Origin: Insulibacter thermoxylanivorax
GTDB lineage: Bacteria; Bacillota; Bacilli; Paenibacillales; DA-C8
Length of the DNA: 60,920 nt
Reading direction: 5' to 3'
NCBI RefSeq assembly: GCF_015472005.1
Contig: NZ_BMAQ01000013.1
Span: 1 to 60,920, forward strand
Shown here: positions 12,025 to 21,772 of the stretch, one piece after another
Layout of the letters: each line of letters begins with the position of its first letter
Position numbering within the stretch: the stretch's first letter is position 1
Program-made: the position numbers and the translations under genes
Notes under the pieces: model-generated
Database searches by the model: none
What the model was told of the DNA's origin: nothing
The model's input: the letters and a program-made list of their open reading frames with translations, nothing else

Positions 12025-12265
12025 TTGTTCACAATGTTATCCACAGGCTGTGTATAATTCACTGGTCCAAACGGTTATTCACAGCAAAAGCACCTATTAT
12101 AATATCAAAACAATGCCGTGATTTCAATGAATCCAGCGAAATTATCCACAATTTCAATACCTTGTGGTTAATAGTTATCAACAACACTACATATTGTGAA
12201 TAATTTGTTTATGATCCGACAGAATTCGTTATTTTGCGATAGAAAGTTATACACATGTGAATACT
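12025..12265. other. oriC: oriC DnaA-box cluster
   Basis: Upstream of dnaA, in the 588-base gap to rpmH, I count two perfect TTATCCACA boxes (12037-12045, 12142-12150) and several one-mismatch boxes: TTATACACA at 12247-12255 and reversed at 12049-12057, TTATTCACA at 12075-12083 and reversed at 12195-12203, TTATCAACA at 12175-12183, TTGTTCACA at 12025-12033. The cluster lies where the gene direction switches. Confidence 0.92.
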
Positions 12266-12319
12266 TCTTTTTGTGGAAGTGGCGAAGGGAGGGGCCAGGT
12301 GACGAAATTCATGTTCTTA

Positions 12320-12348
12320 TTGACTTTTGAGACATGTAGTGGTTAAAT
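12320..12348 (+). promoter_or_regulatory. Candidate rpmH promoter
   Basis: TTGACT (12320-12325), a 17-base spacer and TTAAAT (12343-12348), about 100 bases before rpmH. The -10 is weak. Confidence 0.45.
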
Positions 12349-12450
12349 ATTTAAAGGCATTTTTTCTATAAAGCAGAGGATGAGCTCGAAACGCGGTTCA
12401 TTCAGATAATGGTCTGTATGTATGGGGTAACTTTGTAAGGAGGTGCGATC

Positions 12451-12588
12451 ATGGGTAAGCCGACATTCCAACCGAATGTTAGAAAGCGTAAGAAAGTGCA
12501 CGGTTTTCGCAAGAGAATGAGCACGAAGAACGGCCGCAAGGTATTAGCTGCTCGCCGTCGTAAGGGTAGAAAAGTAATCAGTGCTTAA
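12451..12588 (+). CDS. rpmH: 50S ribosomal protein L34
   Basis: A 45-residue highly basic protein with the L34 core [27 protein letters not shown] lies seven bases before the ATG. It opens the conserved rpmH-rnpA-yidC-jag block on the right side of oriC. Confidence 0.98.
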   Translation: MGKPTFQPNVRKRKKVHGFRKRMSTKNGRKVLAARRRKGRKVISA

Positions 12589-12593
12589 TTACA

Positions 12594-12618
12594 AAAGGCC
12601 ACGAAGGTGGTCTTTTTC
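12594..12618 (+). terminator. Terminator or attenuator between rpmH and rnpA
   Basis: AGGCCAC and GTGGTCT form a short stem with a GAA-containing loop, followed by TTTTT. It may let rpmH be made in excess of rnpA. Confidence 0.6.
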
Positions 12619-12654
12619 TATATCTAGTACCAAATTCATAATGATACGGTGATA

Positions 12655-13035
12655 ATGTTGCAGAAAGCATACCGACTGGCGCAGAAGACGGATTTCAACA
12701 AAGTCTATAGACATGGGAAGTCAGCGGCGAACCGACATTTTGTTCTCTATGTGCTGCCTAATCAGAAGACAGAGCACTTTCGATTAGGAATCTCTGTAAG
12801 TAAGAAGGTCGGGGGAGCTGTTGTCCGCAACCGGGTGAAACGATTGATCAAGGAAATCGTTCGTCTGCAGCTTGCGCCGCGGATTGCTCCACATCATGAT
12901 CTCGTCATCGTCGTGCGCAAAGCAGCGCTGGACTTGGATTTTCACGAGATGAGCAAGAGCCTTGCGCACGTGTTCAACCGAGGCAAAATTCTACTCAAAA
13001 CCGACAAAAGTTTTTCACGACAAGATCGCGTTTAA
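12655..13035 (+). CDS. rnpA: Ribonuclease P protein component
   Basis: A basic protein of about 126 residues that is the protein subunit of RNase P, assisting the RNA enzyme in maturing tRNA 5' ends. The family motif is VVRNRVKRLIKEIVR. Three overlapping candidate starts exist (GTG 12649, ATG 12655, TTG 12658) and no clear SD separates them; ATG is chosen as closest to the usual N-terminus. Confidence 0.94.
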   Translation: MLQKAYRLAQKTDFNKVYRHGKSAANRHFVLYVLPNQKTEHFRLGISVSKKVGGAVVRNRVKRLIKEIVRLQLAPRIAPHHDLVIVVRKAALDLDFHEMSKSLAHVFNRGKILLKTDKSFSRQDRV

Positions 13036-13112
13036 TTTATTTTCTTTCATATGTGGATATGATATAGTGAACATTGGCAGACAAGGACTTGGAAAATTGG
13101 GAGGAAAAATCT

Positions 13113-13907
13113 TTGATACAGAGATCAGTGCGCAAACCCCTGATGATCGCAGGGTTACTCTTATTCGTAATATTGTTATCAGGCTGCACGGCAGATCATA
13201 TACCTACGATCCCGCCGGAGGAACTCGCCCAGGGCGGATTCTGGCAGCGCTATATCGTCTATCCGTTCATGGTTACTTTGGACTTCTTGGCAGGATTGTT
13301 CTTCAATCAATACGGCATCGCGATCCTGATCCTGACGATCGTGATTCGTCTCTTGATTCTGCCGCTCACCTTAAAGCAGTATCGCAGTTCCAAAGCGATG
13401 CAAGCACTGCAGCCTGAGCTTATCAAACTTCAGAACAAATATAAGAACGATCGGGAGAAGTATCAACAAGAGATGATGAAGCTCTATCAGGAGCATAATG
13501 TTAATCCGCTTGCCGGATGCTTGCCGATCTTGATACAGATGCCGATTCTTCTGGCGCTCTATCATTCGATTATGTACAACCCTGCGATTCGCGGCGAACA
13601 CAGTACATTCTTATGGATGGACTTAAGTCAGCCGGATACCTATTATATCTTGCCAGTCATCGCAGCACTTACGACTTATATCCAGCAGAAGATGGTGATG
13701 TCGCAATCGCCGAATAACCAGATGCAGGGGATTATGATCATATTCCCAATCTTGATCTTCGTCATGTCTATGTCTTTCCCTGCGGCACTGCCGCTGTATT
13801 GGGTATACAGCAACTTGTTCACGCTTGTTCAGACTTATTTCTTGTATGGAATCGGCAAAGACAAGAAACGCCAAGTTGAAGAAGTTAAGGGGGCAAGGCG
13901 TAAGTGA
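13113..13907 (+). CDS. yidC: Membrane protein insertase YidC/SpoIIIJ
   Basis: The frame opens at 13074, but a TTG at 13113 follows GGGAGG at good spacing and gives MIQRSVRKPLMIAGLL with the lipobox LLSGC, a lipoprotein signal peptide as in Gram-positive YidC1/SpoIIIJ. The mature insertase of about 240 residues has five hydrophobic segments and the conserved IVIRLLILPL with its hydrophilic-groove arginine. It inserts membrane proteins with or without SecYEG; SpoIIIJ is also needed for forespore SigG activation in B. subtilis. It overlaps jag by four bases. Confidence 0.95.
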   Translation: MIQRSVRKPLMIAGLLLFVILLSGCTADHIPTIPPEELAQGGFWQRYIVYPFMVTLDFLAGLFFNQYGIAILILTIVIRLLILPLTLKQYRSSKAMQALQPELIKLQNKYKNDREKYQQEMMKLYQEHNVNPLAGCLPILIQMPILLALYHSIMYNPAIRGEHSTFLWMDLSQPDTYYILPVIAALTTYIQQKMVMSQSPNNQMQGIMIIFPILIFVMSMSFPAALPLYWVYSNLFTLVQTYFLYGIGKDKKRQVEEVKGARRK

Positions 13908-14524
13908 ATAAGATTACGGTGACGGGCAGAACGGTCGAAGAAGCGATTGACTTGGGGCTTCAGCAGCTGCAAGTCGCGCGGGATCGGGTCGAAGTAACGA
14001 TCTTGGAGCATCCGAGCAAAGGCTTGTTTGGACTCATCGGCGCCAAGGATGCAAAGGTTGAACTTCTCGTAAAGCCCGATGCGATCGATGAAGCGGTACA
14101 ATATCTTCACGAGATCGCCGGCGCGATGAAGTTGGAGATCCAAGTCAATCGACGCGAGACGGAAGACGGGGTTGTCTTGGAATTATCCAGCAAAGATGAC
14201 ATAGGGATCTTAATCGGCAGAAGAGGACAGACACTGGATGCTTTGCAGTATCTGGTGAATATCGCTGTGCACAAACCCGGCCAGCCGCATCGGCGCATCA
14301 TCCTTGATGCGGAGAACTTCCGCGAGCGTCGGAAGAAGACGCTGGAAGAGTTAGCGGCACGGCTCGCGAGCAAGGCCGTTCGCACCGGCCGTGATGTCGT
14401 GCTTGAACCGATGCCGTCACATGAACGTAAGATTATTCACACGTACTTGCAAGACCATCCGAAAGTAAAATCCTACAGCAAAGGCGAAGAACCGAATCGA
14501 CGAATTGTCATCGGCCTCAAATAA
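13904..14524 (+). CDS. jag: RNA-binding protein Jag/KhpB
   Basis: A 206-residue protein with three parts: an N-terminal Jag_N domain (MNKITVTGRTVEEAIDLGL), a KH domain with IGRRGQT near residue 108, and a C-terminal R3H domain (SHERKIIHTYLQDH). It binds single-stranded RNA; homologs affect cell elongation and division. The GTG start overlaps the yidC stop in a GTGA, suggesting translational coupling. Confidence 0.94.
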   Translation: MNKITVTGRTVEEAIDLGLQQLQVARDRVEVTILEHPSKGLFGLIGAKDAKVELLVKPDAIDEAVQYLHEIAGAMKLEIQVNRRETEDGVVLELSSKDDIGILIGRRGQTLDALQYLVNIAVHKPGQPHRRIILDAENFRERRKKTLEELAARLASKAVRTGRDVVLEPMPSHERKIIHTYLQDHPKVKSYSKGEEPNRRIVIGLK

Positions 14525-14536
14525 GCAACACGAAAG

Positions 14537-14567
14537 CAATGACTATTCCAGTAGTCATTGTTTTTTT
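14537..14567 (+). terminator. Terminator after jag
   Basis: CAATGACTA and TAGTCATTG form a perfect 9-base stem with a six-base loop, followed by seven T. Confidence 0.92.
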
Positions 14568-14647
14568 GAACTTATACCGAAGGATATACTTGGTTCTAAA
14601 AGCCTGCGTTCCAGGGTAAACTATGGCAGAGAGAAGGAGGCTAGGCC

Positions 14648-16024
14648 ATGCTATCGGATACAATAGCGGCGATATCTACACCGCTGGGTGAGGGAGGGAT
14701 AGCCGTTATTCGCGTCAGCGGAGATGAAGCGATTCCACAGGTTGATCAGATCTTCGATTCTAAGAAATCCCTTGAAGAGGTTCCTACCCATACGGTGCAC
14801 TACGGCTATATCAAGGATCCAGAGCGCGGTGAACGGATCGAAGAAGTCTTGGTAACCGTGATGCGTGGCCCAAGATCGTTTACGAGAGAGGATGTCGTGG
14901 AGATCAGCTGCCACGGGGGAATCATCTCCGTGAATAAAGTCCTGCAATTGTTATTAAGACGCGGTGTTCGTTTGGCCGAGCCCGGTGAGTTTACGAAACG
15001 TGCCTTTCTTAATGGAAGAATTGATCTTACGCAAGCTGAGGCGGTCATCGATCTGATCCGATCCAAATCTGACCGCGCGTTCTCTATTGCTTTAAAGCAG
15101 GTAGAAGGCAGGCTTTCGAAGAAAATCAGGGAGTTGAGACAGGAATTAGTTGAAGTATTGGCTCATATCGAAGTGAACATCGATTATCCGGAACATGATG
15201 TGGAAGAGATGACAAGTGCATATATTAAGGAGAAGAGCGAGAAGGTAATCGCTGAGATCGACGGTCTTCTCCATACTGCCAGACAAGGGAAGATCCTGCG
15301 GGAAGGGATTGTCACGGCTATCGTCGGGCGACCTAACGTGGGCAAGTCGTCTCTGCTGAATGAATTAGCGCAGGAAAATCGTGCAATCGTGACAGACATT
15401 CCAGGTACGACGCGGGATGTGATCGAAGAATATGTCACCGTGGGCAATATCCCGCTAAGGCTACTGGATACAGCGGGAATCCGAGAAACGTCTGATCTTG
15501 TGGAACAGATCGGTGTTGAACGTTCCAAACACGCCATAGCGGAAGCGGATCTGATCTTATATGTTTTGAATAATGGAGAACTGTTACAGCCTGAAGAAAT
15601 CGAGCTTCTTGAGCAGATTCGAGACCGGCAATACCTGGTCATTATCAATAAGATCGACCTGCCCAATAAGCTGGACCTCGCTAAAGTAGGCGAGCTTATA
15701 CCGGAAGACCGCATCGTGAAGATGTCGGTCAAGGAAGGAATCGGGATCGAAGAATTGGAAGCTGCCATTGCCAATCTCTTCTTCAGCGGTGAACTTGAGG
15801 GACAGGATCTGACCTATGTCAGCAATGCACGGCATATCGCCTGTCTGGAACGAGCAAAACAATCCCTCCAGGATGCGATTGAGAGCGTAAATGCAGGCAT
15901 TCCGATCGATATCATGCAGATCGATGTGCGTGCGGCCTGGGAACAGCTCGGCGAGATCGTCGGCGATGCAGCACCGGATTCGCTGATCGATCAGATCTTC
16001 TCCCAGTTCTGTCTCGGTAAGTAA
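14648..16024 (+). CDS. mnmE: tRNA uridine-5-carboxymethylaminomethyl(34) GTPase MnmE
   Basis: A 458-residue GTPase that with MnmG modifies U34 of certain tRNAs. The N-terminal folate-binding domain is followed by a helical region and an inserted G domain: G1 GRPNVGKS at residues 227-234, then PGTTRD, DTAGIRE and NKIDL. It ends with the invariant FCLGK whose cysteine is typical of MnmE. AAGGAGG precedes the ATG. It heads mnmE-mnmG-rsmG-noc. Confidence 0.98.
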   Translation: MLSDTIAAISTPLGEGGIAVIRVSGDEAIPQVDQIFDSKKSLEEVPTHTVHYGYIKDPERGERIEEVLVTVMRGPRSFTREDVVEISCHGGIISVNKVLQLLLRRGVRLAEPGEFTKRAFLNGRIDLTQAEAVIDLIRSKSDRAFSIALKQVEGRLSKKIRELRQELVEVLAHIEVNIDYPEHDVEEMTSAYIKEKSEKVIAEIDGLLHTARQGKILREGIVTAIVGRPNVGKSSLLNELAQENRAIVTDIPGTTRDVIEEYVTVGNIPLRLLDTAGIRETSDLVEQIGVERSKHAIAEADLILYVLNNGELLQPEEIELLEQIRDRQYLVIINKIDLPNKLDLAKVGELIPEDRIVKMSVKEGIGIEELEAAIANLFFSGELEGQDLTYVSNARHIACLERAKQSLQDAIESVNAGIPIDIMQIDVRAAWEQLGEIVGDAAPDSLIDQIFSQFCLGK

Positions 16025-16087
16025 GGGATGGCGCTTGGCGCATCATCCTTGGTTCAAGATACTTCATTCATGTGAGATCGGAGGGAT

Positions 16088-17989
16088 ATGATGAGTCATT
16101 ATGATGCTGGGCACCACGATGTGATCGTTATCGGAGCAGGCCATGCGGGATGCGAGGCGGCATTGGCTGCTGCCCGCTTGGGTTGCGATACGCTTGTGCT
16201 CACGATCAATCTGGATATGATCGCTTTCATGCCGTGCAATCCGTCCATCGGCGGTCCTGCGAAAGGACATGTGGTGCGTGAGATCGATGCCTTGGGCGGT
16301 GAGATGGGACGCAATGTGGACAAGACCTTCATTCAGATGCGCATGCTGAATACGGGTAAAGGTCCTGCCGTTCATGCGCTGCGTGCACAAGCGGACAAAA
16401 TGCTGTATCAGCAAGAGATGAAAAAAACTTTGGAAAACACCCCAAACCTTACTCTGCGTCAGGGGATGGTGGAGCGGCTTATCGTTGAGGATGGCGTCTG
16501 CAAAGGCGTCGAGACGCAGACCGGTGCACGGTATTATGCCAAAGCGGTGGTGCTGACAACGGGGACATATCTGCGCGGCAAGATCATCGTGGGCGAATTG
16601 CAGTATGAAAGCGGTCCGAACAATCAACAGCCGTCCGTTAATCTGGCGCATAATCTGCGGGAGTTGGGATTTGAGTTGACGCGCTTTAAGACGGGAACGC
16701 CGCCGCGCGTCTTGAAGGATTCCATCGATTTCGACAAGATGGAGATGCAGCCCGGCGATGAGAAGCCGAAGTTCTTCTCCTATGATACGGTAGAACCGCC
16801 GCCGGGAGAACAACTTCCATGCTGGCTGACCTATACGTCAAGCGAGACCCATGCGATCATCCAGGAGAACCTGCATCGCAGTCCGATGTTCTCGGGAGCG
16901 ATCGAGGGTACGGGCGCGCGGTATTGCCCTTCGATTGAGGATAAGGTCGTGCGGTTTGCAGATAAGCCGAAACATCAAGTATTCTTGGAACCCGAAGGAC
17001 GGAATACCTCCGAGTACTATGTCCAAGGATTGTCGACCAGTATGCCGGAGGATGTGCAGCTGAGGATCCTCCATTCCGTACCGGGTTTAGAGCGAGCGCA
17101 GATGATGCGTACGGGTTATGCCATCGAATACGATGTGATCGTGCCGACTCAGCTCAAACCATCCTTGGAGACGAAGCTGATCGAGGGATTGTTCACAGCG
17201 GGGCAGATCAACGGTACATCCGGATATGAGGAGGCGGGCGCACAGGGGATTATCGCGGGGATCAATGCGGCGCGCAAAGTTCAAAATCTTGAGCCGCTGA
17301 TCCTGAAGCGTTCCGACGGCTATATCGGGGTCTTGATCGATGATCTGGTGACCAAAGGAACGAATGAACCGTATCGTCTGCTGACATCGAGAGCGGAGTA
17401 TCGACTCCTGCTGCGCCATGACAATGCGGATCTGCGCCTTACGCCGATCGGCTATGAGATCGGTTTGATCCCAGAGGAGCGATATCAGCGTTTCCTTCAT
17501 AAGAAGAAGATGGTGGAGATGGAACTGGAACGCCTTCGCAAGACGAAGGTCCGGCCGGAGGAACATGTGCAGAAGGTGCTGGCAGAAGCGGGAACAGTTG
17601 TTCTCAATAATGCGGTAGATGCGATCTCCCTGCTGCGCCGGCCGCAGATTATCTATGCTCATATCGAACAGATCTGCCCATCTCCTTATGAATTAACGGA
17701 TGAGATGAAAGAGCAAGTCGAGATCCAGGTGAAGTACGCCGGTTATATTGAGAAGCAGCTGCAGCAAGTAGAGCGCATGCAGAAGATGGAGAATAAGAGG
17801 ATTCCAGAGGATATCAATTACGATGAAATCCATGGTTTGTCGACGGAAGGCAGACAGAAGCTGGCGAAGATCCGTCCGATCTCCATCGGTCAAGCATCCC
17901 GTATATCCGGTGTATCACCGGCCGACATCTCCATTCTGCTGGTCTACATCGAACAATATCACAAAGTATTAGCGGCTAGAGGTTCTTAA
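16088..17989 (+). CDS. mnmG: tRNA uridine-5-carboxymethylaminomethyl(34) enzyme MnmG (GidA)
   Basis: A 633-residue FAD-dependent partner of MnmE. The dinucleotide fold is [19 protein letters not shown] near residue 11. GidA signatures include [11 protein letters not shown] and [13 protein letters not shown] second ATG immediately follows the first; either could be used. The stop codon overlaps the rsmG start. Confidence 0.98.
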   Translation: MMSHYDAGHHDVIVIGAGHAGCEAALAAARLGCDTLVLTINLDMIAFMPCNPSIGGPAKGHVVREIDALGGEMGRNVDKTFIQMRMLNTGKGPAVHALRAQADKMLYQQEMKKTLENTPNLTLRQGMVERLIVEDGVCKGVETQTGARYYAKAVVLTTGTYLRGKIIVGELQYESGPNNQQPSVNLAHNLRELGFELTRFKTGTPPRVLKDSIDFDKMEMQPGDEKPKFFSYDTVEPPPGEQLPCWLTYTSSETHAIIQENLHRSPMFSGAIEGTGARYCPSIEDKVVRFADKPKHQVFLEPEGRNTSEYYVQGLSTSMPEDVQLRILHSVPGLERAQMMRTGYAIEYDVIVPTQLKPSLETKLIEGLFTAGQINGTSGYEEAGAQGIIAGINAARKVQNLEPLILKRSDGYIGVLIDDLVTKGTNEPYRLLTSRAEYRLLLRHDNADLRLTPIGYEIGLIPEERYQRFLHKKKMVEMELERLRKTKVRPEEHVQKVLAEAGTVVLNNAVDAISLLRRPQIIYAHIEQICPSPYELTDEMKEQVEIQVKYAGYIEKQLQQVERMQKMENKRIPEDINYDEIHGLSTEGRQKLAKIRPISIGQASRISGVSPADISILLVYIEQYHKVLAARGS

Positions 17990-18723
17990 TGATGAATGAT
18001 GAGGTACAGACTTTATTTCAAGAGCAGTTAGAGAAACGCGGAATACGCGTATCGGAAACGATGCTGGAGCAATTCGAAACCTATTATCAACAATTGATCG
18101 AATGGAATGAACGCATGAATTTGACAGGGATTACGGAGCGGGAGCAAGTGTATATTAAGCATTTCTACGACTCCGTTTCCCTTGCCTTTTTTGTAGATAT
18201 GAATGAGATCAACACGCTTGCAGATATCGGTTCCGGCGCCGGATTCCCCAGTATTCCGCTCAAGATTATTTTCCCTCATCTGAAAATTACGATTATCGAT
18301 TCGTTGAACAAACGGATCCAATTTCTTAACCATATCATCGAGTCCCTGGATCTTCAGCATACAGAAGCGATCCATGCGAGGGCAGAAGAAGCAGGCAGAC
18401 AAGCCCGCCTGCGGGAACAGTTTGACCTTGTAACGGCTAGAGCGGTGGCAAGATTAAATGTGCTGAATGAATTTTGCCTGCCTTTCGCTAAGCTTGGAGG
18501 ATATTTCGCGGCGATGAAGGGCACCAGTCCACAAGAAGAGATCGCTGAAGCAGCATACAGCACAAAGATTCTGGGAGCGAAGCTGATGGAGGTTCATCCG
18601 CTTCGATTACCCGTGGATGATTCTGAGCGGCATATCATCGTCATGCAGAAAGTTAAACAAACACCCAGGTCCTATCCGAGAAAACCAGGCACGCCGCTAA
18701 AACAGCCTTTAATGAAACGCTGA
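17989..18723 (+). CDS. rsmG: 16S rRNA (guanine-N7)-methyltransferase RsmG (GidB)
   Basis: A 244-residue class I methyltransferase that methylates G527 of 16S rRNA; its loss gives low-level streptomycin resistance in several bacteria. The SAM motif is LADIGSGAGFPSIPLKI. The start overlaps the mnmG stop by one base, with an alternative ATG three bases on. Confidence 0.96.
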   Translation: MMNDEVQTLFQEQLEKRGIRVSETMLEQFETYYQQLIEWNERMNLTGITEREQVYIKHFYDSVSLAFFVDMNEINTLADIGSGAGFPSIPLKIIFPHLKITIIDSLNKRIQFLNHIIESLDLQHTEAIHARAEEAGRQARLREQFDLVTARAVARLNVLNEFCLPFAKLGGYFAAMKGTSPQEEIAEAAYSTKILGAKLMEVHPLRLPVDDSERHIIVMQKVKQTPRSYPRKPGTPLKQPLMKR

Positions 18724-18728
18724 CGACA

Positions 18729-18744
18729 TGTTTCACGTGAAACA
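18729..18744. promoter_or_regulatory. parS: parS site, perfect palindrome
   Basis: TGTTTCACGTGAAACA matches the consensus parS palindrome completely. It lies between rsmG and noc and should be a ParB (Spo0J) loading site near the origin. Confidence 0.95.
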
Positions 18745-18861
18745 TCGACCGGTTTCCAACTCTGGATGTAGAAGGAATCGCATGACAAATGGCGAAATAT
18801 TGAAGACGGCATGTGTTGTGCGCAGTGCGGGTAATCTGAGTAACGGACAGGTGATCATGAG

Positions 18862-19677
18862 ATGAAAGAACAGATAACGAGAATATTTGGCCTCTCTGAG
18901 CGAAGCAACAGCGAAGAGGTCAAACAATTGCCGGTTGACGATATTATTCCCAGCCCTTATCAACCGAGATCCGTGTTTGATGAAGAACGAATCGATGAGC
19001 TGTGCCAGACGATCAAAACACATGGCATCATCCAGCCTATCGTAGTACGAATTCGCGATGGCAAGTATGAATTGATCGCAGGGGAAAGAAGACTTCGAGC
19101 CGCCAAGAAACTCGGCATGACGTATATCCCTGCGATTATTCGTGAGTTCAATGATGCGCAGACCGCATCGATTGCTCTGATCGAAAACTTGCAACGCGAG
19201 AATCTGACTTCCATCGAAGAAGCCATGGCTTACCAGCAATTGATCGACATTCATCATCTAACCCAGGAAAGCCTTGCTCAGCGGTTAGGCAAGTCCCAAT
19301 CGACCATCGCCAATAAACTTCGGCTGTTGAATCTATCCGAGCCGGTGAAGCAGGCGCTTCTAGAAAGGAAAATCTCCGAGAGACATGCTCGTGCACTGCT
19401 GCCGCTGACGGAAGATCTGCAGTTCAAACTCCTGGATGAGATCATCAAAAAAGAGCTGAATGTCAAACAGACGGAGCAGCGCGTCAAGATGTACGTCGAA
19501 CCGCGCCAAAAGGGAAAAGCACGCAGGGTATCTTTCTCCAAGGATATCCGTTTGGCCATCAATACAATCAGGCAATCCGTGGAGATGGTGACAAGCTCCG
19601 GCATGCAGATAGATATGAATGAAACGGATCATCAAGACTATTATGAGATTCAGATCAGAATCCCCAAAACCCGTTGA
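18862..19677 (+). CDS. noc: Nucleoid occlusion protein Noc
   Basis: A 271-residue ParB paralogue that binds its own sites and the membrane to stop Z-ring assembly over the nucleoid. It has the CTP-binding ParB core (PYQPR near residue 31, [17 protein letters not shown]) and a helix-turn-helix ([19 protein letters not shown]). The short N-terminus [13 protein letters not shown] is the amphipathic membrane-targeting helix typical of Noc, and the position upstream of parAB is the usual one for noc. AGGTGA precedes the ATG. Confidence 0.93.
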   Translation: MKEQITRIFGLSERSNSEEVKQLPVDDIIPSPYQPRSVFDEERIDELCQTIKTHGIIQPIVVRIRDGKYELIAGERRLRAAKKLGMTYIPAIIREFNDAQTASIALIENLQRENLTSIEEAMAYQQLIDIHHLTQESLAQRLGKSQSTIANKLRLLNLSEPVKQALLERKISERHARALLPLTEDLQFKLLDEIIKKELNVKQTEQRVKMYVEPRQKGKARRVSFSKDIRLAINTIRQSVEMVTSSGMQIDMNETDHQDYYEIQIRIPKTR

Positions 19678-20060
19678 TTTTAAATATATCAATATCTTTA
19701 ATATATATCTATTGAACTCATCGAACATCAATTCATAGGTTATAACGCGAATTGAAACACCTCTTCGAACGGTTAGCAGGGCAACACCCAGCCGTGGCAA
19801 GAGGTTTTCTTTTTTATTTGCGCTATCTTTATGAAAATTACGAGGTTACTTTCTTTTCAATAGAATAGTTGGTATCATTGAATTTGTACGATTGTTGACC
19901 GGAAACATCGTTTATTCCATATGCTTGATTTATGCATGAAGATACATGGTTCTAGAATGCGTTTTAACGCATTTATTTTTCTTCGCATGGGCAGTTGGTC
20001 GAGAGAATCGATTTAAAACGAAATGAGCGATTTAGTTTTACAAATTATGAGGTGAACAAG
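19678..20060 (+). other. noc-soj intergenic region
   Basis: A 383-base gap. It holds a rho-independent terminator at its middle (listed separately) and an AT-rich stretch before soj. No gene is visible. Confidence 0.6.
19757..19818 (+). terminator. Terminator after noc
   Basis: ACCTCTT (19759-19765) pairs with AAGAGGT (19799-19805), with an internal stem in the long loop, followed by a T-rich tail. Confidence 0.75.
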
Positions 20061-20822
20061 TTGGCTAAGATAATCGCCATTACGAATCAGAAGGGCGGCG
20101 TTGGCAAAACAACGACAACCGTGAATCTAGGAGCATGTTTGGCAACGCTTGGCAAAAAGGTTCTGTTAGTCGATATTGACCCGCAGGGCAACACAACAAG
20201 CGGAATAGGTATTAACAAAGCGGACGTTAAGTATTGCATCTATGATGTACTGATCAATGAGATCGATCCTAAAGAAGCGATCGTCGATACGGCGATCGAT
20301 AACCTAAGCATCATTCCGGCGACCATTCAACTCGCCGGTGCAGAGATCGAATTGGTACCGACGATCTCCAGAGAGATCCGTCTTAAGAAATCCTTGCAGC
20401 AAATCAAACACCTATACGATTACATCCTGATCGATTGTCCTCCTTCCTTGGGGATTCTTACGGTAAACTCATTAACGGCTTCTGATTCCGTGATCATTCC
20501 GATTCAATGTGAATATTACGCGTTAGAAGGCTTAAGTCAATTACTCAATACCGTAAGGCTCGTGCAGAAACATCTCAATACATCGCTGCAAATCGAGGGT
20601 GTCTTGCTTACGATGTTTGATGCTCGTACGAATCTCGGTATCCAGGTGATCGAGGAGGTTAAAAAGTATTTTCAACAGAAAGTCTATCGCACGATTATCC
20701 CGCGCAATGTTCGTTTGAGTGAAGCGCCGAGTCACGGGCAAGCGATCATCACCTATGATCCGAAGTCGAAGGGTGCAGAAGTGTATCTTGAACTTGCAAA
20801 GGAAGTGGTGTCAGTTGAGTAA
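20061..20822 (+). CDS. soj: Chromosome-partitioning ATPase ParA (Soj)
   Basis: The open frame is 275 residues, but a TTG at 20061 follows GAGGTGAACAAG and gives MAKIIAITNQKGG, a 253-residue protein. The deviant Walker A KGGVGKTT is at residues 11-18. Soj acts with Spo0J/parS in origin segregation and in B. subtilis regulates DnaA. It overlaps the parB start by eight bases, so the two are translationally coupled. Confidence 0.97.
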   Translation: MAKIIAITNQKGGVGKTTTTVNLGACLATLGKKVLLVDIDPQGNTTSGIGINKADVKYCIYDVLINEIDPKEAIVDTAIDNLSIIPATIQLAGAEIELVPTISREIRLKKSLQQIKHLYDYILIDCPPSLGILTVNSLTASDSVIIPIQCEYYALEGLSQLLNTVRLVQKHLNTSLQIEGVLLTMFDARTNLGIQVIEEVKKYFQQKVYRTIIPRNVRLSEAPSHGQAIITYDPKSKGAEVYLELAKEVVSVE

Positions 20823-21675
20823 ACGAACCGGACTCGGCAAGGGATTGGACGCACTCATTCCATCATTAAGCATTCATGATGACGACAAGGTGGTTGAAAT
20901 CCCATTGACCCAGCTGCGGCCAAACCCTTATCAGCCGCGTAAATCATTCGACGAAGATGGGATTCGCGAATTAGCCGAATCCATCAAAGAACATGGCGTG
21001 ATCCAGCCGATCATCGTCAGGAAAGCTCTGAAGGGATACGAGATTATCGCTGGGGAGAGAAGATACCGCGCTTCCCAGTTGAGCGGCAAGGCTACGATTC
21101 CCGCCGTAGTCAGATCTTTTACCGACCAACAGGTGATGGAGATTGCATTGATCGAGAACCTGCAGCGGGAAGACCTTAATGCACTGGAGATCGCCGCAGC
21201 CTATCAGAATCTCATTGATACCTTTAAGCTAACGCAGGAAGAACTGGCGATGAAAGTGGGGAAGTCGAGGTCGCATGTTGCGAACTTCCTGCGTTTGCTG
21301 CAATTGCCGGCTGAGATCAAAGAATATGTTTCACGTGGAACATTAAGCATGGGACATGCACGAGCGATGATCACCATTGAGGACCCGAAGGTGCAGAAAC
21401 AGCTGGCGAAGCAAGCGATCGAAGAAAATTGGAGTGTTCGGCAGCTTGAAGAAGCTGTGCAGCAACTGCAATCGAAGAAACCGAAGAAGACCAAAACGGT
21501 CAAGAGCAAGAAAAGGGACCCTTTCATCGAAAGTGTAGAGGAAGAATTGCGTGAATTGCTGCAGACTACCGTTAAGGTGAAACATGATAAAAACAAAGGT
21601 AAGATCGAGATTTCCTATTATTCGCTGGAGGATTTTGAACGACTGTTGGAAATGTTAAAACGCAAAGAAGCATAG
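20815..21675 (+). CDS. spo0J: Chromosome-partitioning protein ParB (Spo0J)
   Basis: A CTP-dependent sliding clamp loaded at parS. The upstream part of the open frame is a shadow of soj; the TTG at 20815 gives MSKRTGLGKGLDALIPSL, the canonical N-terminus with the ParA-stimulating arginine/lysine segment, for 286 residues. Motifs: PYQPR, GERRYRAS, ENLQREDLNALE, and a helix-turn-helix near residue 140. The gene contains a near-perfect parS. Confidence 0.96.
   Translation: MSKRTGLGKGLDALIPSLSIHDDDKVVEIPLTQLRPNPYQPRKSFDEDGIRELAESIKEHGVIQPIIVRKALKGYEIIAGERRYRASQLSGKATIPAVVRSFTDQQVMEIALIENLQREDLNALEIAAAYQNLIDTFKLTQEELAMKVGKSRSHVANFLRLLQLPAEIKEYVSRGTLSMGHARAMITIEDPKVQKQLAKQAIEENWSVRQLEEAVQQLQSKKPKKTKTVKSKKRDPFIESVEEELRELLQTTVKVKHDKNKGKIEISYYSLEDFERLLEMLKRKEA
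21327..21342. promoter_or_regulatory. parS: parS-like site inside spo0J
   Basis: TGTTTCACGTGGAACA differs by one base from the perfect palindrome. A parS inside spo0J is also known in B. subtilis. Confidence 0.85.
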
Positions 21676-21683
21676 CCGAGATC

Positions 21684-21710
21684 AGCATGCCGCAAGGTGT
21701 GCTTTTCTTT
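21684..21710 (+). terminator. Terminator after spo0J
   Basis: AGCATGCC, a GCAA tetraloop and GGTGTGCT (one G-T pair), followed by TTTTCTTT. Confidence 0.75.
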
Positions 21711-21772
21711 GGCTGAATTTCTGATGTTTTCTTATTGTACAAGCTGGGATCCATGATCGGGAGGCTGAGAAG

